Notes: generated by a model from the letters alone, not told the origin. Shown: positions 21,939-31,995, counted from the first letter of the stretch. The stretch: 64,000 bases of DNA from Solidesulfovibrio alcoholivorans DSM 5433 (GCF_000702665.1 NZ_JNJA01000005.1:124001-188000); one strand, 5' to 3'. Numbers and translations are program-made.

Positions 21939-24900
21939 ATGGCCAAGACAAAAGCCAAGGATACGCCGCGTCTGGAGGACGCCACGTCCGCCAAGCCCGC
22001 CAAACAAGGAGACGCGGCCATCGATACCGCCACCACGCTCATCCTCACCGGGGCCGACATCGTCGGCATCGGCGAAGAGGCTGAAATTCTCGTCGGAGGC
22101 AAGAACTACAATACGGCGCTCATCAGCCAGATCGCCGGCATCCGCGCGCCCCAATTCCGGGCCGTATCCTCCGTGGCCTTCCACCGCGTACTCGACGAGA
22201 CCAAGGTCAACGCGTCGCTGATCCGCGAAGTGGTCAACGACGGCTACCGCCGGGTCAACTGGAACGACGAGGAAGTCAACAGCGACCCGGAGTACATGAA
22301 AAACCTCGTGCGCGACCTCGCCGAGGAAGCCAGGGGCAAGTTCGCCGACGCCTCGGGCTCGGCCATCAAGCTGCGCACCTTCATCAACAACGTGGTCGAG
22401 GGCTTCGCCACCTCTCCCGAAGGCATCGACCAGCTGCGCAAACGCTCGGTTCTCGTCCAGGTCGCCATCCTCTCCGTCGACATGCCGGCCGAAGTCCGCG
22501 AGGCCGTGTCCAACGCCTACAACGACATCTGCCGGGACGCCGGCCTCGAGGACGTCCCCGTGGCCGTGCGCTCCTCGGCCGCGGGCGAGGACAGCCGCAA
22601 GAAGGCCTTCGCCGGCCTCCAGGACACCTATCTCAACATCGTAGGCGCGGCACAGGCCGTCAAGGCCTACCAGTGGGACTGCGCCTCGGCCTATAACCTG
22701 CGCTCCATGACCTACCGCCGCGAGGCCATCCTCGACGCCGTGGCCGCCGCCGAACGCACCGGCGACGACTCCATCGCCGAAAACGCCAAGATCGAGTGGG
22801 CCATCGAAAACACGTCCTTGTCCGTGTGCCTCATGCGCATGATCAATCCCGTCATTTCCGGCACGGCCTTCGCCGCGGACACGGCCACCGGCTGCCGGGG
22901 CACCTCGCGCAACGACCTCGTCTCCATCGACGCCAGCTACGGCCTCGGCGAGGCCGTGGTCGGCGGCATGGTCACGCCCGACAAGCTCTTCGTCTTCCAG
23001 CGCGACGACGGGTCCGAGGTCGTGATCCGCAACATGGGCTTCAAGGACAAGAAGATCGTCTACGACGACAAGGAAGGCGGCACCAAGCTCGTCAAGGTTT
23101 CCGACGAGGAAGCCTACCGCTGGGCGCTCTCCCTGGCCCAGGCCGAAGAGGTCGCCCGGGGCGTTCGCGCCATCAGCGTCGCCTACGGCGGCTGCATCAT
23201 GGACACGGAATTCTGCATCGACCAGTCCGACCGGCTCTGGTTCGTGCAGGCCCGGCCCGAGACCCGCTGGAACGAGGAGCTCGAACGCCATCCGCACACC
23301 ATCTTCATGCGCCGCATGGAGGTGGACAAGAAGGCCGTGGCCACGGCCGAGGTCATCCTCGAGGGCAACGGCGCTTCGCGCGGGGCGGGACAGGGCATGG
23401 TGCGCTTCCTGCGCTCGGCGCTCGAACTCAACAAGATCCAGAAGGGCGACGTGCTCGCCGCCGAACGCACCGACCCGGACATGGTGCCGGGCATGCGCGT
23501 GGCCTCGGCCATCCTGGCCGACGCCGGCGGCGACACCAGCCACGCCGCCATCACCTCCCGCGAACTCGGCATTCCCGCCGTCATCGGCATCCAGCGCGCC
23601 GAGACCCTGCGTGCCCTCGACGGCCAGTACGTGACCGTGGACGGCTCGCGCGGCTGCGTCTACCGGGGGCTTTTGCCCCTGCAGGAAGTCGGCGGCGAGA
23701 TGGATTTGTCCCAGCTCCCGGCGACCAAGACCAAGGTTGGCCTGATCCTGGCCGACGTCGGGCAGGCGCTGTTTCTCTCCCGCCTGCGCAACGTCCCGGA
23801 TTTCGAAGTGGGCCTGCTGCGCGCCGAGTTCATGCTCGGCAACATCGGCGTCCATCCCCAGGCCCTCGAGGCCTATGACAACGGCACCCTGCCGAGCCTG
23901 ATCGAGGCCAAGGTCAAGGAACTCGACGCCAAGCTGACCAAGATCGTGCGCGAGCAGCTCGCGGCGGGTTTCATCAACGTGCAGATCAAGCTGCGCGGCT
24001 ACGTCGGCCTCATCACGGGTCTGGCGGGCGAGCTCGACGCCCTGGCCGACCATGCCGGCGCGCGCGGCACCGACGAAGTCATGGCCGTGCACCGCCAGAT
24101 CCGCGAGCTGGAAAAGCGCCTCGACCACCACCTGGAAGAGGTCACCCGCCGCCTGGACCTCCTCAAGACCTCGGCGGACCTCGCCACCCACGTCGCCATC
24201 ATCCTCGGCTACTGGGACGAACTCCAAGAGAAGGCCGTCGATCCCGACGCGATCAAGCGCCGCTACGAGATCAAGGCCCGCATCGAGGAGCGCGTGGCGG
24301 CCGTGGCCGAGGACCCCATGGTCAAGGACACCCTGGCCAAGATCGCGGCCATGCGCCAGGAAGTGGCACGCCAGATCGGCATCAAGGGGCAGATCGACGA
24401 CCTCCAGTCGCTCCTCGGCAAGATCCGCAAGCAGCTCTTCTCCCGCGGCTTCCGCAGCGGCAAGGAGCTCTACGTCCAGACGCTTTCCCAGGGGCTGGGG
24501 CTTTTCGCCATGGCCTTCCACGGCAAAGCCATCCTCTACCGCACCACGGACTTCAAATCGAACGAATACCGCAACCTCCTCGGCGGCAACCTGTTCGAGA
24601 CCGTGGAGGACAATCCCATGCTCGGCTACCGGGGCGTCTCGCGCAACATCCACGACTGGGAGATCGAGTCGTTCAAGCTCGCGCGCGGCATCTTCGGCGG
24701 CAAGAACCTGCACATCATGCTGCCCTTCGTGCGCACCGTGGAGGAGGCCACCTCCATGAAGCGCTACCTCGAGCGGGTGCACAAGCTGCACTCCGGCGAC
24801 GACGGGCTCAAGATGTTCATCATGTCCGAGATCCCGAGCAACGCCATCCTGGCCAAGCAGTTCATCCAGGAGTTCGACGGCTTCTCCATCGGCTCCAACG

Positions 24901-25535
24901 ACATGACGCAGATGGTGCTCGGCACCGACCGCGACAACCCGGCGCTGCGCCACATCTACGACGAAGAGGACCCGGCCGTGGTCTGGGCCTTGCTCGTCAC
25001 CATCTTCGCCGGCCAGAAGTTCGGCAAGAAGGTGGGTTTTTGCGGCCAGGGCGTCTCCAACAGCCTCATCATCCGGGGCCTGGTCGCCATCGCCGGCATC
25101 GTTTGCGCCTCGGTCGTGCCGGACACCTACTTCCGCACCAAGTTCGACATGGCCCACGTCGAGGCCGAGGACATCCCGGTGAGCAGGCTCGGCGAGTGGC
25201 TGGGGCAGCAGCACCTGGAACGCCTCAAGGCCGTGCTTCGCGAGAACAAGTACGAGCACATCGCCAAGAAGTACGACACCGCCGTGGACATCAAGGACTG
25301 GTACGACGGCGAGCTGACCCGCCTGGCCGAGCAGTTGCGGGAGAATCTGGAAAGCCCCAAGGCCGCCTTCTACCGCCAGGAGATGGAGACGTTCCGCCGC
25401 CTGTTCCACAAGCCGGTGCTCTACGCCACCTGGGACTGGCCGAGCACGGTCTACGACGCCATGCGCCAGGCCGGCTTCGACTCCTTCAAGGAGCAGGCCG
25501 AGGCGCTGGCCGCCCAGCGCCTGAAGAAGTGGTAG
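21939..25535 (+). CDS. PEP synthase-like enzyme with helical insertion
   Basis: A 1198-residue protein (ordinary PpsA is about 790). The ATP-grasp part has AVRSSAAGEDSRKKAFAG. The phosphohistidine site is H535 in GGDTSHAAITSRELGIPAVIG. The PEP/pyruvate domain keeps FKSNEYRNLLGG, NPMLGYRGV, IGSNDMTQMVLGTDRDN and the cysteine of GFCGQGVSNS. Between IGVHPQALEAYD (about 640) and ELYVQTLSQGLGL (about 842) lie about 160 extra residues, rich in heptad-like Leu/Glu/Lys (for example IRELEKRLDHHLEEV), and about 125 residues extend the C terminus. It starts 74 bp after the carboxylase, so the two are probably one operon feeding pyruvate to PEP or oxaloacetate. Catalytic residues look intact; substrate assignment is inferred. 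Confidence 0.8.
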   Translation: MAKTKAKDTPRLEDATSAKPAKQGDAAIDTATTLILTGADIVGIGEEAEILVGGKNYNTALISQIAGIRAPQFRAVSSVAFHRVLDETKVNASLIREVVNDGYRRVNWNDEEVNSDPEYMKNLVRDLAEEARGKFADASGSAIKLRTFINNVVEGFATSPEGIDQLRKRSVLVQVAILSVDMPAEVREAVSNAYNDICRDAGLEDVPVAVRSSAAGEDSRKKAFAGLQDTYLNIVGAAQAVKAYQWDCASAYNLRSMTYRREAILDAVAAAERTGDDSIAENAKIEWAIENTSLSVCLMRMINPVISGTAFAADTATGCRGTSRNDLVSIDASYGLGEAVVGGMVTPDKLFVFQRDDGSEVVIRNMGFKDKKIVYDDKEGGTKLVKVSDEEAYRWALSLAQAEEVARGVRAISVAYGGCIMDTEFCIDQSDRLWFVQARPETRWNEELERHPHTIFMRRMEVDKKAVATAEVILEGNGASRGAGQGMVRFLRSALELNKIQKGDVLAAERTDPDMVPGMRVASAILADAGGDTSHAAITSRELGIPAVIGIQRAETLRALDGQYVTVDGSRGCVYRGLLPLQEVGGEMDLSQLPATKTKVGLILADVGQALFLSRLRNVPDFEVGLLRAEFMLGNIGVHPQALEAYDNGTLPSLIEAKVKELDAKLTKIVREQLAAGFINVQIKLRGYVGLITGLAGELDALADHAGARGTDEVMAVHRQIRELEKRLDHHLEEVTRRLDLLKTSADLATHVAIILGYWDELQEKAVDPDAIKRRYEIKARIEERVAAVAEDPMVKDTLAKIAAMRQEVARQIGIKGQIDDLQSLLGKIRKQLFSRGFRSGKELYVQTLSQGLGLFAMAFHGKAILYRTTDFKSNEYRNLLGGNLFETVEDNPMLGYRGVSRNIHDWEIESFKLARGIFGGKNLHIMLPFVRTVEEATSMKRYLERVHKLHSGDDGLKMFIMSEIPSNAILAKQFIQEFDGFSIGSNDMTQMVLGTDRDNPALRHIYDEEDPAVVWALLVTIFAGQKFGKKVGFCGQGVSNSLIIRGLVAIAGIVCASVVPDTYFRTKFDMAHVEAEDIPVSRLGEWLGQQHLERLKAVLRENKYEHIAKKYDTAVDIKDWYDGELTRLAEQLRENLESPKAAFYRQEMETFRRLFHKPVLYATWDWPSTVYDAMRQAGFDSFKEQAEALAAQRLKKW

Positions 25536-25552
25536 GCGGATACGCCGGAAAA

Positions 25553-25598
25553 AGCCTCCGGCGACCGGGAGGGGCGCGCCCCTCCCGGCCCTCCCCGA
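25553..25598 (+). repeat. Palindromic intergenic repeat, copy 5
   Basis: GCCTCCGGCGACC followed by GGGAGGGGC-GC-GCCCCTCCC and GGCCCTCCCC. It is placed after the PEP-synthase-like gene in its orientation. Confidence 0.75.
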
Positions 25599-25605
25599 GA
25601 AATGG

Positions 25606-25640
25606 AAACGGCCGCCCGGGTTTGCCCTGGGCGGCCGTTT
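25606..25640 (+). terminator. Bidirectional terminator
   Basis: AAACGGCCGCCC (25606-25617) pairs with GGGCGGCCGTTT (25629-25640), with T runs on both sides. It separates two converging genes. Confidence 0.85.
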
Positions 25641-25659
25641 TGCGTCGGGGAGATGGGGG

Positions 25660-26958
25660 CTACAGCTTGTTGAGGATGTTGTCGTCGATCCAGTGCTGGT
25701 CCCACCATTCGATGGGCGAGGTCTCCTCGCCGAAGACCAGCACGCCGAAGTGCAGGTGGTCGCCGCCGGCCAGCCCGCTGACGCCGGTGCGGCCGAGGAT
25801 TTCGCCCTTCTTGATCTCCTGGCCGACCTTCACGTCGATACGGCGCAGGTGGGCGTAGAGTGTTTGCAGGCCCAGGCCGTGGTCGATGATCACCGTTTCG
25901 CCGTAGATGCCGAGAAAGCCCGCGAAGACCACCTTTCCGGTGTTGGCCGCGGGCACGGGCGCGCCCTCGAGGGAGGCCAGGTCCACGCCCATGTGCGTCT
26001 GTTGGTCGATTTCCTTGCCCTGGTAGTAGTAGGTGCGGTGGTCGCCGAAGCCGGCCTTGGGCGCGGCGTTGGGCAGGCGCAGGAAGGCCTTCTTGTCCCA
26101 GAGCATGGTCGGGGAGGACTTGAGGGCCAACTCGCGCAGGAACACGGCATTTTGCTTGCGCACGTCGTTGTTGACGCGCAGGTAGATCTGGAGGTTGTCC
26201 CGCGTGTCGGTGATGATGTCGTAGTACTGCGGCATCTTGGATTCCAGGAACGCATCGGAGATGTTGATCTTGTCCTGGCGGAACTTGCGCGGGATGGCCT
26301 GGTAGCGGAAGGAGGCGACGGCCGTGTTGCCGGCCTTGTCCGTCACCTTGACCTTGGGCACGAAGTCTTTCGGGTCCATGTCGTAGGGGAAGACGTAGAG
26401 TCCGAAATACTTGCCGTTTTCCATTTTGTAGGCCGGGAAGAAGTCCTTGCCCACCACCACGCCGGCGCTTTCGGGCTCCTCGTTGACCTGGAAGGACACG
26501 GCCCCGACGCCGCCCTGGCGCACGTTGTGGGCCAGACTCGTCACCTCCACGCGCGGTGGCGTGGTGTCGAGCGTCATGGTTTTCTCGAAGCGCACGGTGT
26601 TGCCCGCGCCGAAGTTGGCCAGGGAACGGTCCGTGGCCGTCACCGTCAGGCCGAACGTCCCGTCGCGCAGGCCGGCCGGTTCCAGGGTGAACTTTTCTTC
26701 CGCGTCCTTGACCGGGGTGGCGTAGGATTGGTCGAGCAGGGTGATCTGCTTGTCGCCCTGGGTCACGGTGACCTTGGCGTTCTTGAGTCCCGAACCGGCG
26801 TCCGCCAAGTGCAGCGTGAACTCGCGCTTGGGCGCGGCCACGTCGCTTGCCGGCGAAAGCGCGATGGTCGGTTTGACGGTGTCCGTCAGGAAAAAATAAC
26901 CGCAGGCCGCGGCGATGGCCGTCAGAAGCAAAATGATGCCGAAAACGAGTTTTTTCAT
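25660..26958 (-). CDS. Membrane-anchored M23 endopeptidase
   Basis: A 432-residue protein with one N-terminal membrane helix (LVFGIILLLTAIAAACGYFF), a beta-rich periplasmic region and a C-terminal M23 peptidase domain. All active-site elements are present: HMGVD (H322, D326) and GDHLHFG for zinc and catalysis, and LYAHL for the second catalytic histidine. It should cut peptidoglycan cross-bridges in the periplasm. It is the intact paralogue of the protein at 1564-2946, sharing the same layout and many blocks (KVTVTQGDKQ / TVTVTQGQRR, NVRQGGVG / YVRQGGVG). GAGGAA precedes the ATG. Confidence 0.92.
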   Translation of the reverse strand: MKKLVFGIILLLTAIAAACGYFFLTDTVKPTIALSPASDVAAPKREFTLHLADAGSGLKNAKVTVTQGDKQITLLDQSYATPVKDAEEKFTLEPAGLRDGTFGLTVTATDRSLANFGAGNTVRFEKTMTLDTTPPRVEVTSLAHNVRQGGVGAVSFQVNEEPESAGVVVGKDFFPAYKMENGKYFGLYVFPYDMDPKDFVPKVKVTDKAGNTAVASFRYQAIPRKFRQDKINISDAFLESKMPQYYDIITDTRDNLQIYLRVNNDVRKQNAVFLRELALKSSPTMLWDKKAFLRLPNAAPKAGFGDHRTYYYQGKEIDQQTHMGVDLASLEGAPVPAANTGKVVFAGFLGIYGETVIIDHGLGLQTLYAHLRRIDVKVGQEIKKGEILGRTGVSGLAGGDHLHFGVLVFGEETSPIEWWDQHWIDDNILNKL

Positions 26959-27119
26959 GCTGGGTTCCTCATCGTTGCGCCCGTGTCATACCGGCCGTGG
27001 CCGGGCAGTGCAAGCGCGCCCGACGCGGCGAGCGCGCCGGCGCACGCCGGGGGTTGCCCGAAACCCCCTGACAGACTAGAAAACCGAAACGATCCGAACC
27101 GCCAGCCCCGGGAGTCTCC

Positions 27120-29468
27120 ATGCAGGCCTCTTTTCCGCGCCGCCTCGCCGTGCCGCTTGCCGGGTGCCTGCTCGCCCTCGTCTTTTCCTGCGCCGCCCGG
27201 GCCGCGGACGGGCAGACGCCGCTTTGGCGGTCCATCAGCGACGGCTTGCACCGCAACATCGAAATCAAGCGCCAGGAGCTCGACCGCATCCGCAAGGTCC
27301 TGCCCGCGGACAAGGCGGCGCTCGAGGCGGCCCTTAGCGACGTGAGCAGCCGGCTCGACCAGATCCTGCTCCTGCGCGGCGTGGCCGGGGAAACGCCCTG
27401 GGCCTCGCGCAGCCTGCTCATGCAATTGCAAGGATTGTCGGACGCCGTGGACGTCGCCTGCGAGCCGCTGCGCGACATGCGCGACGCGCTTGCGCGCACC
27501 AAGCAGGAATACGCCGTCCTGCGCCAGATACGGGCCCGCAACGCCAGCCGCGAGTATGCCGAGCTCGTGAGCGAAGAGTTGTCCGGCCCCGGGCGGGAGT
27601 TCAGGGAACTCAAGAACGACGTGGACGCGGTCAAGGCCGAGGTGGATGCTTTCCTGGCCCAGGCGACGGCCCTTGACGCGGATATCGAGGTTGCCCGCGA
27701 GGAGGAGGTGGACCGCTTCGTCGCCCTGTTCAAGCAGGCCTATTTCGCATCGTCAGGCTCCCTGCTCGCCATTTCCGGGCTGGCGGGCATGGTGGACGAT
27801 TTTTCCCAATGGCGAAACGCCGCGCCGCGTTTCTGGAAGCCCATGGCTTCCTGGACGCCGTGGGAGCGCTATGGCGCCGTCGCCGCCGCGTATTTCGCCG
27901 TGTTGTTCGGCGTCCTGCACCTGTGCCGTCGCCGCTTTCCAGCCATAGGCGGACGGGCGCTCGGGCCGCAGATCTGGCTCGTTGCCGGGCTGGCCTTTTT
28001 CGCCGGCCGGCAGGCGGTGCTTTTCGCGGCCAACCAGTTCACCTCGCTGGCCTGGGTGTTGGCCGTCAGTTGGGGCCTTGTGGGCATGCTCGGCGGGAGC
28101 GCGCGTCTGCGGACGCTTTTCGTCTGTTTCGCGGTCACGGTGGCCTGCGATGTCGGCAACGTTCCGGCCTCGGTGGCCGGGGCGGTGTTGCCCGTGCTCG
28201 CGGCCGCGGCGATCTGGCGGCTGCGACGTTGCGGCTGCGGTTTGACCACCGACATGGTGGCGCTGGCTGCGGCGGGCGTCGCCGGGGTGTTCGGTTACGG
28301 CCCCCAGGGCGTGGCCCTGGTGCAGGCGCTTTTCATGCTGCACCTGGCCCTTGGCGTCGCGGGGGCGGTCCAGCGCCATCTCGCCGCGCGCCATGCCGGC
28401 GGCAGGCGTTCCCTGGCCGAGCTGGCCGCGCCCCTGGCCGCCACGGTGCTGGCCACGCTCTACGTGGCCTGGGTGCTGGTCTTTCTCGGCGGGCCGGGGC
28501 TTATGGACTACGTGTTCGGGCTCAAGGCGCAGCTCGGCCGGGTGACGATCTCCCCGGAAGCCGTGGTCGTGTTGCTGTTGACCTTTTTCCTGCTGCGTCT
28601 GGCCCAGGCCTGGTTCGTGCGTCTGCTCGGGTTGGCCACGCTCCGCGGCAAGGCCCTCGACCCAGGGCTGGCCCACACGCTCGGCGCGGTCTTTTCCTAT
28701 GCGACGTGGGTGCTTTTTCTCCTGTTCGCCCTGCACCTGTTCGAGGTGCCGCTCGGCGCGCTGACCTGGATCGCCAGCGGCCTGTCCGTGGGCATCGGCT
28801 TCGGGCTCAAGGACATCGTCAACAACTTCGTCAGCGGGCTGATCATCATGTTCGGCGGCGCGGTGAAAAAGGGGGACATCATCCAACAGGGCAAGAACAT
28901 CGGCGAAGTGGTGGACCTGTCCGTGCGCAACACCATCATGCGCACCCTGGACAACACCACGGTCATCATTCCAAACTCCAGCTTCCTGCGCGGCGAGATC
29001 GTGAACCTGAGCTACCAGGACGCCACGCTGCGCCTGACCATCCCGGTGACCGTGGCCCCGGGCACCAAGCCCAAAAAGGTGCGCAAGATCCTGCTCGCCA
29101 TCGCCAGGGAGCATCCCGACGTGCTCAAGGAGCCGGCCCCGGAGGTGCTCATGAACGCGTTCAGTCGTCTGGGCCTGGAGTTCGACCTCCACGTCTGGAT
29201 CGACAACTTCATGAAGAAGTTCCAGGTCCAGTCCGAGCTGGCCGCGGCCATCGACAGGGAGTTCCAGGAAAACAAGATACTCCTGGCCTTCCAGAGCGTG
29301 AAGGTGAAGTACAAGCCCAAGGGCAGCGAGGCCATGCAGCTCGAAGCCCTGCGCGAGGAACTGCGTGCCAAGCGCGCCCTGGTGCTCGGCAAGACCCGCC
29401 GGCTGCGCCGCACCCATGCCAGGCTTCGCTGGCCCGTTGCGCCGACGGAACGGACGGAGGAGGAATAG
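27120..29468 (+). CDS. Large MscS-family mechanosensitive channel
   Basis: A 782-residue protein of the MscK/MscM-like size class. A signal peptide (residues 1-29, ending ARAA) precedes a coiled periplasmic region with many charged heptads (about 40-200). A block of hydrophobic helices follows (about 240-540). The MscS pore and beta domain come next (about 540-740), with IASGLSVGIGFGLKDIVNNFVSG-like helix TM3, IMFGGAVKKGDII, and VRNTIMRTLDNTTVIIPNS. These channels open under membrane tension and release solutes on osmotic downshock. Its stop codon abuts the ATG of the next gene, a ligand-gated channel, so the two are translationally linked. Confidence 0.92.
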   Translation: MQASFPRRLAVPLAGCLLALVFSCAARAADGQTPLWRSISDGLHRNIEIKRQELDRIRKVLPADKAALEAALSDVSSRLDQILLLRGVAGETPWASRSLLMQLQGLSDAVDVACEPLRDMRDALARTKQEYAVLRQIRARNASREYAELVSEELSGPGREFRELKNDVDAVKAEVDAFLAQATALDADIEVAREEEVDRFVALFKQAYFASSGSLLAISGLAGMVDDFSQWRNAAPRFWKPMASWTPWERYGAVAAAYFAVLFGVLHLCRRRFPAIGGRALGPQIWLVAGLAFFAGRQAVLFAANQFTSLAWVLAVSWGLVGMLGGSARLRTLFVCFAVTVACDVGNVPASVAGAVLPVLAAAAIWRLRRCGCGLTTDMVALAAAGVAGVFGYGPQGVALVQALFMLHLALGVAGAVQRHLAARHAGGRRSLAELAAPLAATVLATLYVAWVLVFLGGPGLMDYVFGLKAQLGRVTISPEAVVVLLLTFFLLRLAQAWFVRLLGLATLRGKALDPGLAHTLGAVFSYATWVLFLLFALHLFEVPLGALTWIASGLSVGIGFGLKDIVNNFVSGLIIMFGGAVKKGDIIQQGKNIGEVVDLSVRNTIMRTLDNTTVIIPNSSFLRGEIVNLSYQDATLRLTIPVTVAPGTKPKKVRKILLAIAREHPDVLKEPAPEVLMNAFSRLGLEFDLHVWIDNFMKKFQVQSELAAAIDREFQENKILLAFQSVKVKYKPKGSEAMQLEALREELRAKRALVLGKTRRLRRTHARLRWPVAPTERTEEE

Positions 29469-30581
29469 ATGCGACGCGTCGTTTGGCTCGTCCTGGTCCT
29501 GGCCTGGCTCGGGGGCGGCGCGTACGCCGCTTGCGCCCAGGCCCTGCCGGAAGCGCCGCAACCCGGGGCAAAGCGCCACGTGCGCGTCGGCGTCTATGTT
29601 GCGCCGCCTTTTCTGGAAAAGACCAATACCGGCCATTACCACGGCATGGCGCTCGCCCTGTGGCACGACATCGCCGAGGACATGGGCCTGACGTACGACG
29701 TGCGCGAATTCGAACTCGAAGACCTGCTGCGGGCCATTGAAAAGGGGGATGTGGACGTCGGCGTGTCGGCGCTGTCCATCACCCCGGAGCGCGAGAGCGC
29801 AATGGATTTCTCGCAGCCCTTCTACTACACCGGGCTCGGCATCGCCGTGCCGGCCCGCAATGCCCTGGACCGCATCGAGACGACGCTGGGGCGGGTGTTT
29901 TCCGAAAAAGTGCTCGCCTATGTCGGGTCGTTGCTGGTGCTGCTCTTCGTGGTGGGCGCGCTGGTCTGGGCGGTGGAGCGCCGGCGCAACCCCGGGCATT
30001 TCCGGCCGGGGCGCAAAGGCCTTGGCGACGGCCTGTGGTGGTCGGCCGTGACCATGACCTCGGTCGGCTACGGCGACGCGACGCCCAAGACCCTGCTCGG
30101 CCGTTCCGTGGCCCTGGTCTGGATGTTCGTGTCCGTGGCCTTGCTCGCTTCTTTCACCGCCGGCATCACATCGCTTTTGACCGTGGAATCCCTGGGCAGT
30201 TCGGTGCGCGACCCGGACGACCTGAAGCGCGTGCGCGTGGGCGTGGTGCGCGACGCGTCCGCGGCCGAGGAGTTCACGGCCACGCACATCGGCTATCGGA
30301 CCTATGAGACGCTGGAGGACGGCCTGCGCGCGCTCGAGTCCGGCACCCTCGACGCCTTCGTGCACGACCGGCCCATTCTGCTGTACTGTCAGGCGCACGA
30401 AAATTCCGGCCGCATACAGGTGCTGCCGGGTTTTTTCGATCCCCAGCTCTATGGATTCGCCTTCCCCCGGGGGTCGACGCTGCGAAAGGCGGTCAATATC
30501 GCCCTGCTGCGGCGCATGGAAGACTATGCCTACCGCCGGCGTGTGTTCGGGCCTTACCTGGGCAAGGCGGGCATCCATTGA
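29469..30581 (+). CDS. GluR0-like ligand-gated potassium channel
   Basis: A 370-residue protein with the layout of prokaryotic ionotropic glutamate receptors. A signal peptide leads to the first half of a family-3 solute-binding domain (about 36-135, with the ligand-type arginine in SITPERESAMDFSQPFYYTG). TM1 is about 145-172. A pore loop carries the potassium-type filter SVGYGD (about 198-203). TM2 is about 210-240 and the second half of the binding domain about 245-360. The ligand is probably an amino acid or similar small anion, not identifiable here. It starts immediately after the MscS stop codon, so it is coexpressed with a mechanosensitive channel. A plain binding protein with an added helix pair is unlikely given the filter motif. 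Confidence 0.85.
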   Translation: MRRVVWLVLVLAWLGGGAYAACAQALPEAPQPGAKRHVRVGVYVAPPFLEKTNTGHYHGMALALWHDIAEDMGLTYDVREFELEDLLRAIEKGDVDVGVSALSITPERESAMDFSQPFYYTGLGIAVPARNALDRIETTLGRVFSEKVLAYVGSLLVLLFVVGALVWAVERRRNPGHFRPGRKGLGDGLWWSAVTMTSVGYGDATPKTLLGRSVALVWMFVSVALLASFTAGITSLLTVESLGSSVRDPDDLKRVRVGVVRDASAAEEFTATHIGYRTYETLEDGLRALESGTLDAFVHDRPILLYCQAHENSGRIQVLPGFFDPQLYGFAFPRGSTLRKAVNIALLRRMEDYAYRRRVFGPYLGKAGIH

Positions 30582-30777
30582 CCTGCGCAAGGTTCGCGGG
30601 ATCGTTCCTCCGGCCCGCTGCATCGGGACTGTGCGGCAGGAACGTGACAATGCGTGTACTGCCTTGACTTTATGAATGGAATAGGGGATTTGGTGAAAGT
30701 TCCCCCCAATAGCGTGGCGTAAGCGTCGGCCGGTCGGGCACCATCCGGGCGATCTTTGCCGAGAGGAGAGCGCATCC

Positions 30778-31995
30778 ATGCCTGTCTTTTTTCCCCATAG
30801 CATCCCTCGTTCGTATCGAGCGTCGCTTCTTCTGGCGTCGGCGCTGGTCCTTTTCGCCCTGGGCGGATGCGACAGGGGCAAGCCCAAGGCCGAGCCGCCC
30901 ACGCCCGTGGAGGTGACCGTCTACGAGGCCAAGGCGACCACCGCGCCCCTGGCCGTGGACGGCATCGGCCACGTCTACGCCCTGACGACCATCAACGTCC
31001 GGGCGCAGGTCTCCGGCGTACTCAAGGAAACGTATTTTTCCGAAGGCGACCTCGTGCAGAAGGGCCAGCCGCTTTTGCTCATCGACCCCGACTCCTACAA
31101 GGCCGCCCTGGACGAGGCCGTGAGCACCCTGGCCCGCGACCGGGCCGTCGCCGCCCAGTCCAAGCGTGACTGGCTGCGCTACAAGGACCTCGTGGCCCAG
31201 GCCGTCATCAGCCAGGAAGACTACGAGCAGAAGCGCACCACCTACCAGCAGGACCTGGAGCAGGTGCGCGTGGACGAGGCGAGCGTGGCCAAGGCCAAGG
31301 TCAACCTCGGCTATTGCTACATCAATGCCCCCTGCACCGGCGTCGTCGGCCTGCAGCAGTACAAGACCGGCAACCTGATCAAGTCCGAAGACTACATCAT
31401 CGTCACCATCAACCAGATCGAGCCCATCAACGTCCAGTTCGCCGTGGCCGAAAAGTACCTGCCGGACATCCGCGCCTACGCCGGCAAGGGCTCCCTCGCC
31501 GTGGAAGCCCGCTATCCGGGGCACCCGGAAAAGGCCTCCAAGGGCAAGCTCACGGTCATCAACAACACCGTGGACGTGAGTTCCGGCACCATCACCCTGC
31601 AGGGCGAATTCCCCAACAGCGACCGCTTCCTCTGGCCCGGCCAGTTCGTGGACGCCTCGGTGATCCTTGCCGAAACCGCCGACACCATCCTCGTACCCTC
31701 GAGCGCCGTGGCCGAAACCCAGGACGGTTCGTCGGTCTTCATCGCCAAGCCGGACAACACCGTGGAGATCCGCAAGATCACGGCCGGCCGCAAGATCGGC
31801 GCCGAAACCGTCGTTGAAAAGGGCGTCTCCCCAGGGGACAAGGTCATCACCTCCGCGCAGATCAAGCTGTTCCCGGGCGTACCGGTCAAGATCGTGGACG
31901 CGCAGGCCTACCAGGAAGGCCCCGTGTCCCCGGCCGCCGTGGCCGGCAAGGACAAGTCGGCGCTGAGCCCGGGCCGCCAGGATCAGGGGAAGTGA
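30778..31995 (+). CDS. RND efflux periplasmic adaptor lipoprotein
   Basis: A 405-residue HlyD/MFP-family adaptor. The N terminus ends in a lipobox-like ALGGC at about residues 30-34, so the mature protein is probably lipid-anchored and periplasmic. The order of parts is a beta-barrel/lipoyl segment (INVRAQVSGVLKETYFSEGD, QPLLLIDPDSYKAAL), an alpha-helical hairpin around residues 100-170, and C-terminal beta domains. It bridges the inner-membrane RND pump encoded next (start only 1 bp after this stop) to an outer-membrane channel, which is not in the window. GGAG precedes the ATG. Confidence 0.93.
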   Translation: MPVFFPHSIPRSYRASLLLASALVLFALGGCDRGKPKAEPPTPVEVTVYEAKATTAPLAVDGIGHVYALTTINVRAQVSGVLKETYFSEGDLVQKGQPLLLIDPDSYKAALDEAVSTLARDRAVAAQSKRDWLRYKDLVAQAVISQEDYEQKRTTYQQDLEQVRVDEASVAKAKVNLGYCYINAPCTGVVGLQQYKTGNLIKSEDYIIVTINQIEPINVQFAVAEKYLPDIRAYAGKGSLAVEARYPGHPEKASKGKLTVINNTVDVSSGTITLQGEFPNSDRFLWPGQFVDASVILAETADTILVPSSAVAETQDGSSVFIAKPDNTVEIRKITAGRKIGAETVVEKGVSPGDKVITSAQIKLFPGVPVKIVDAQAYQEGPVSPAAVAGKDKSALSPGRQDQGK

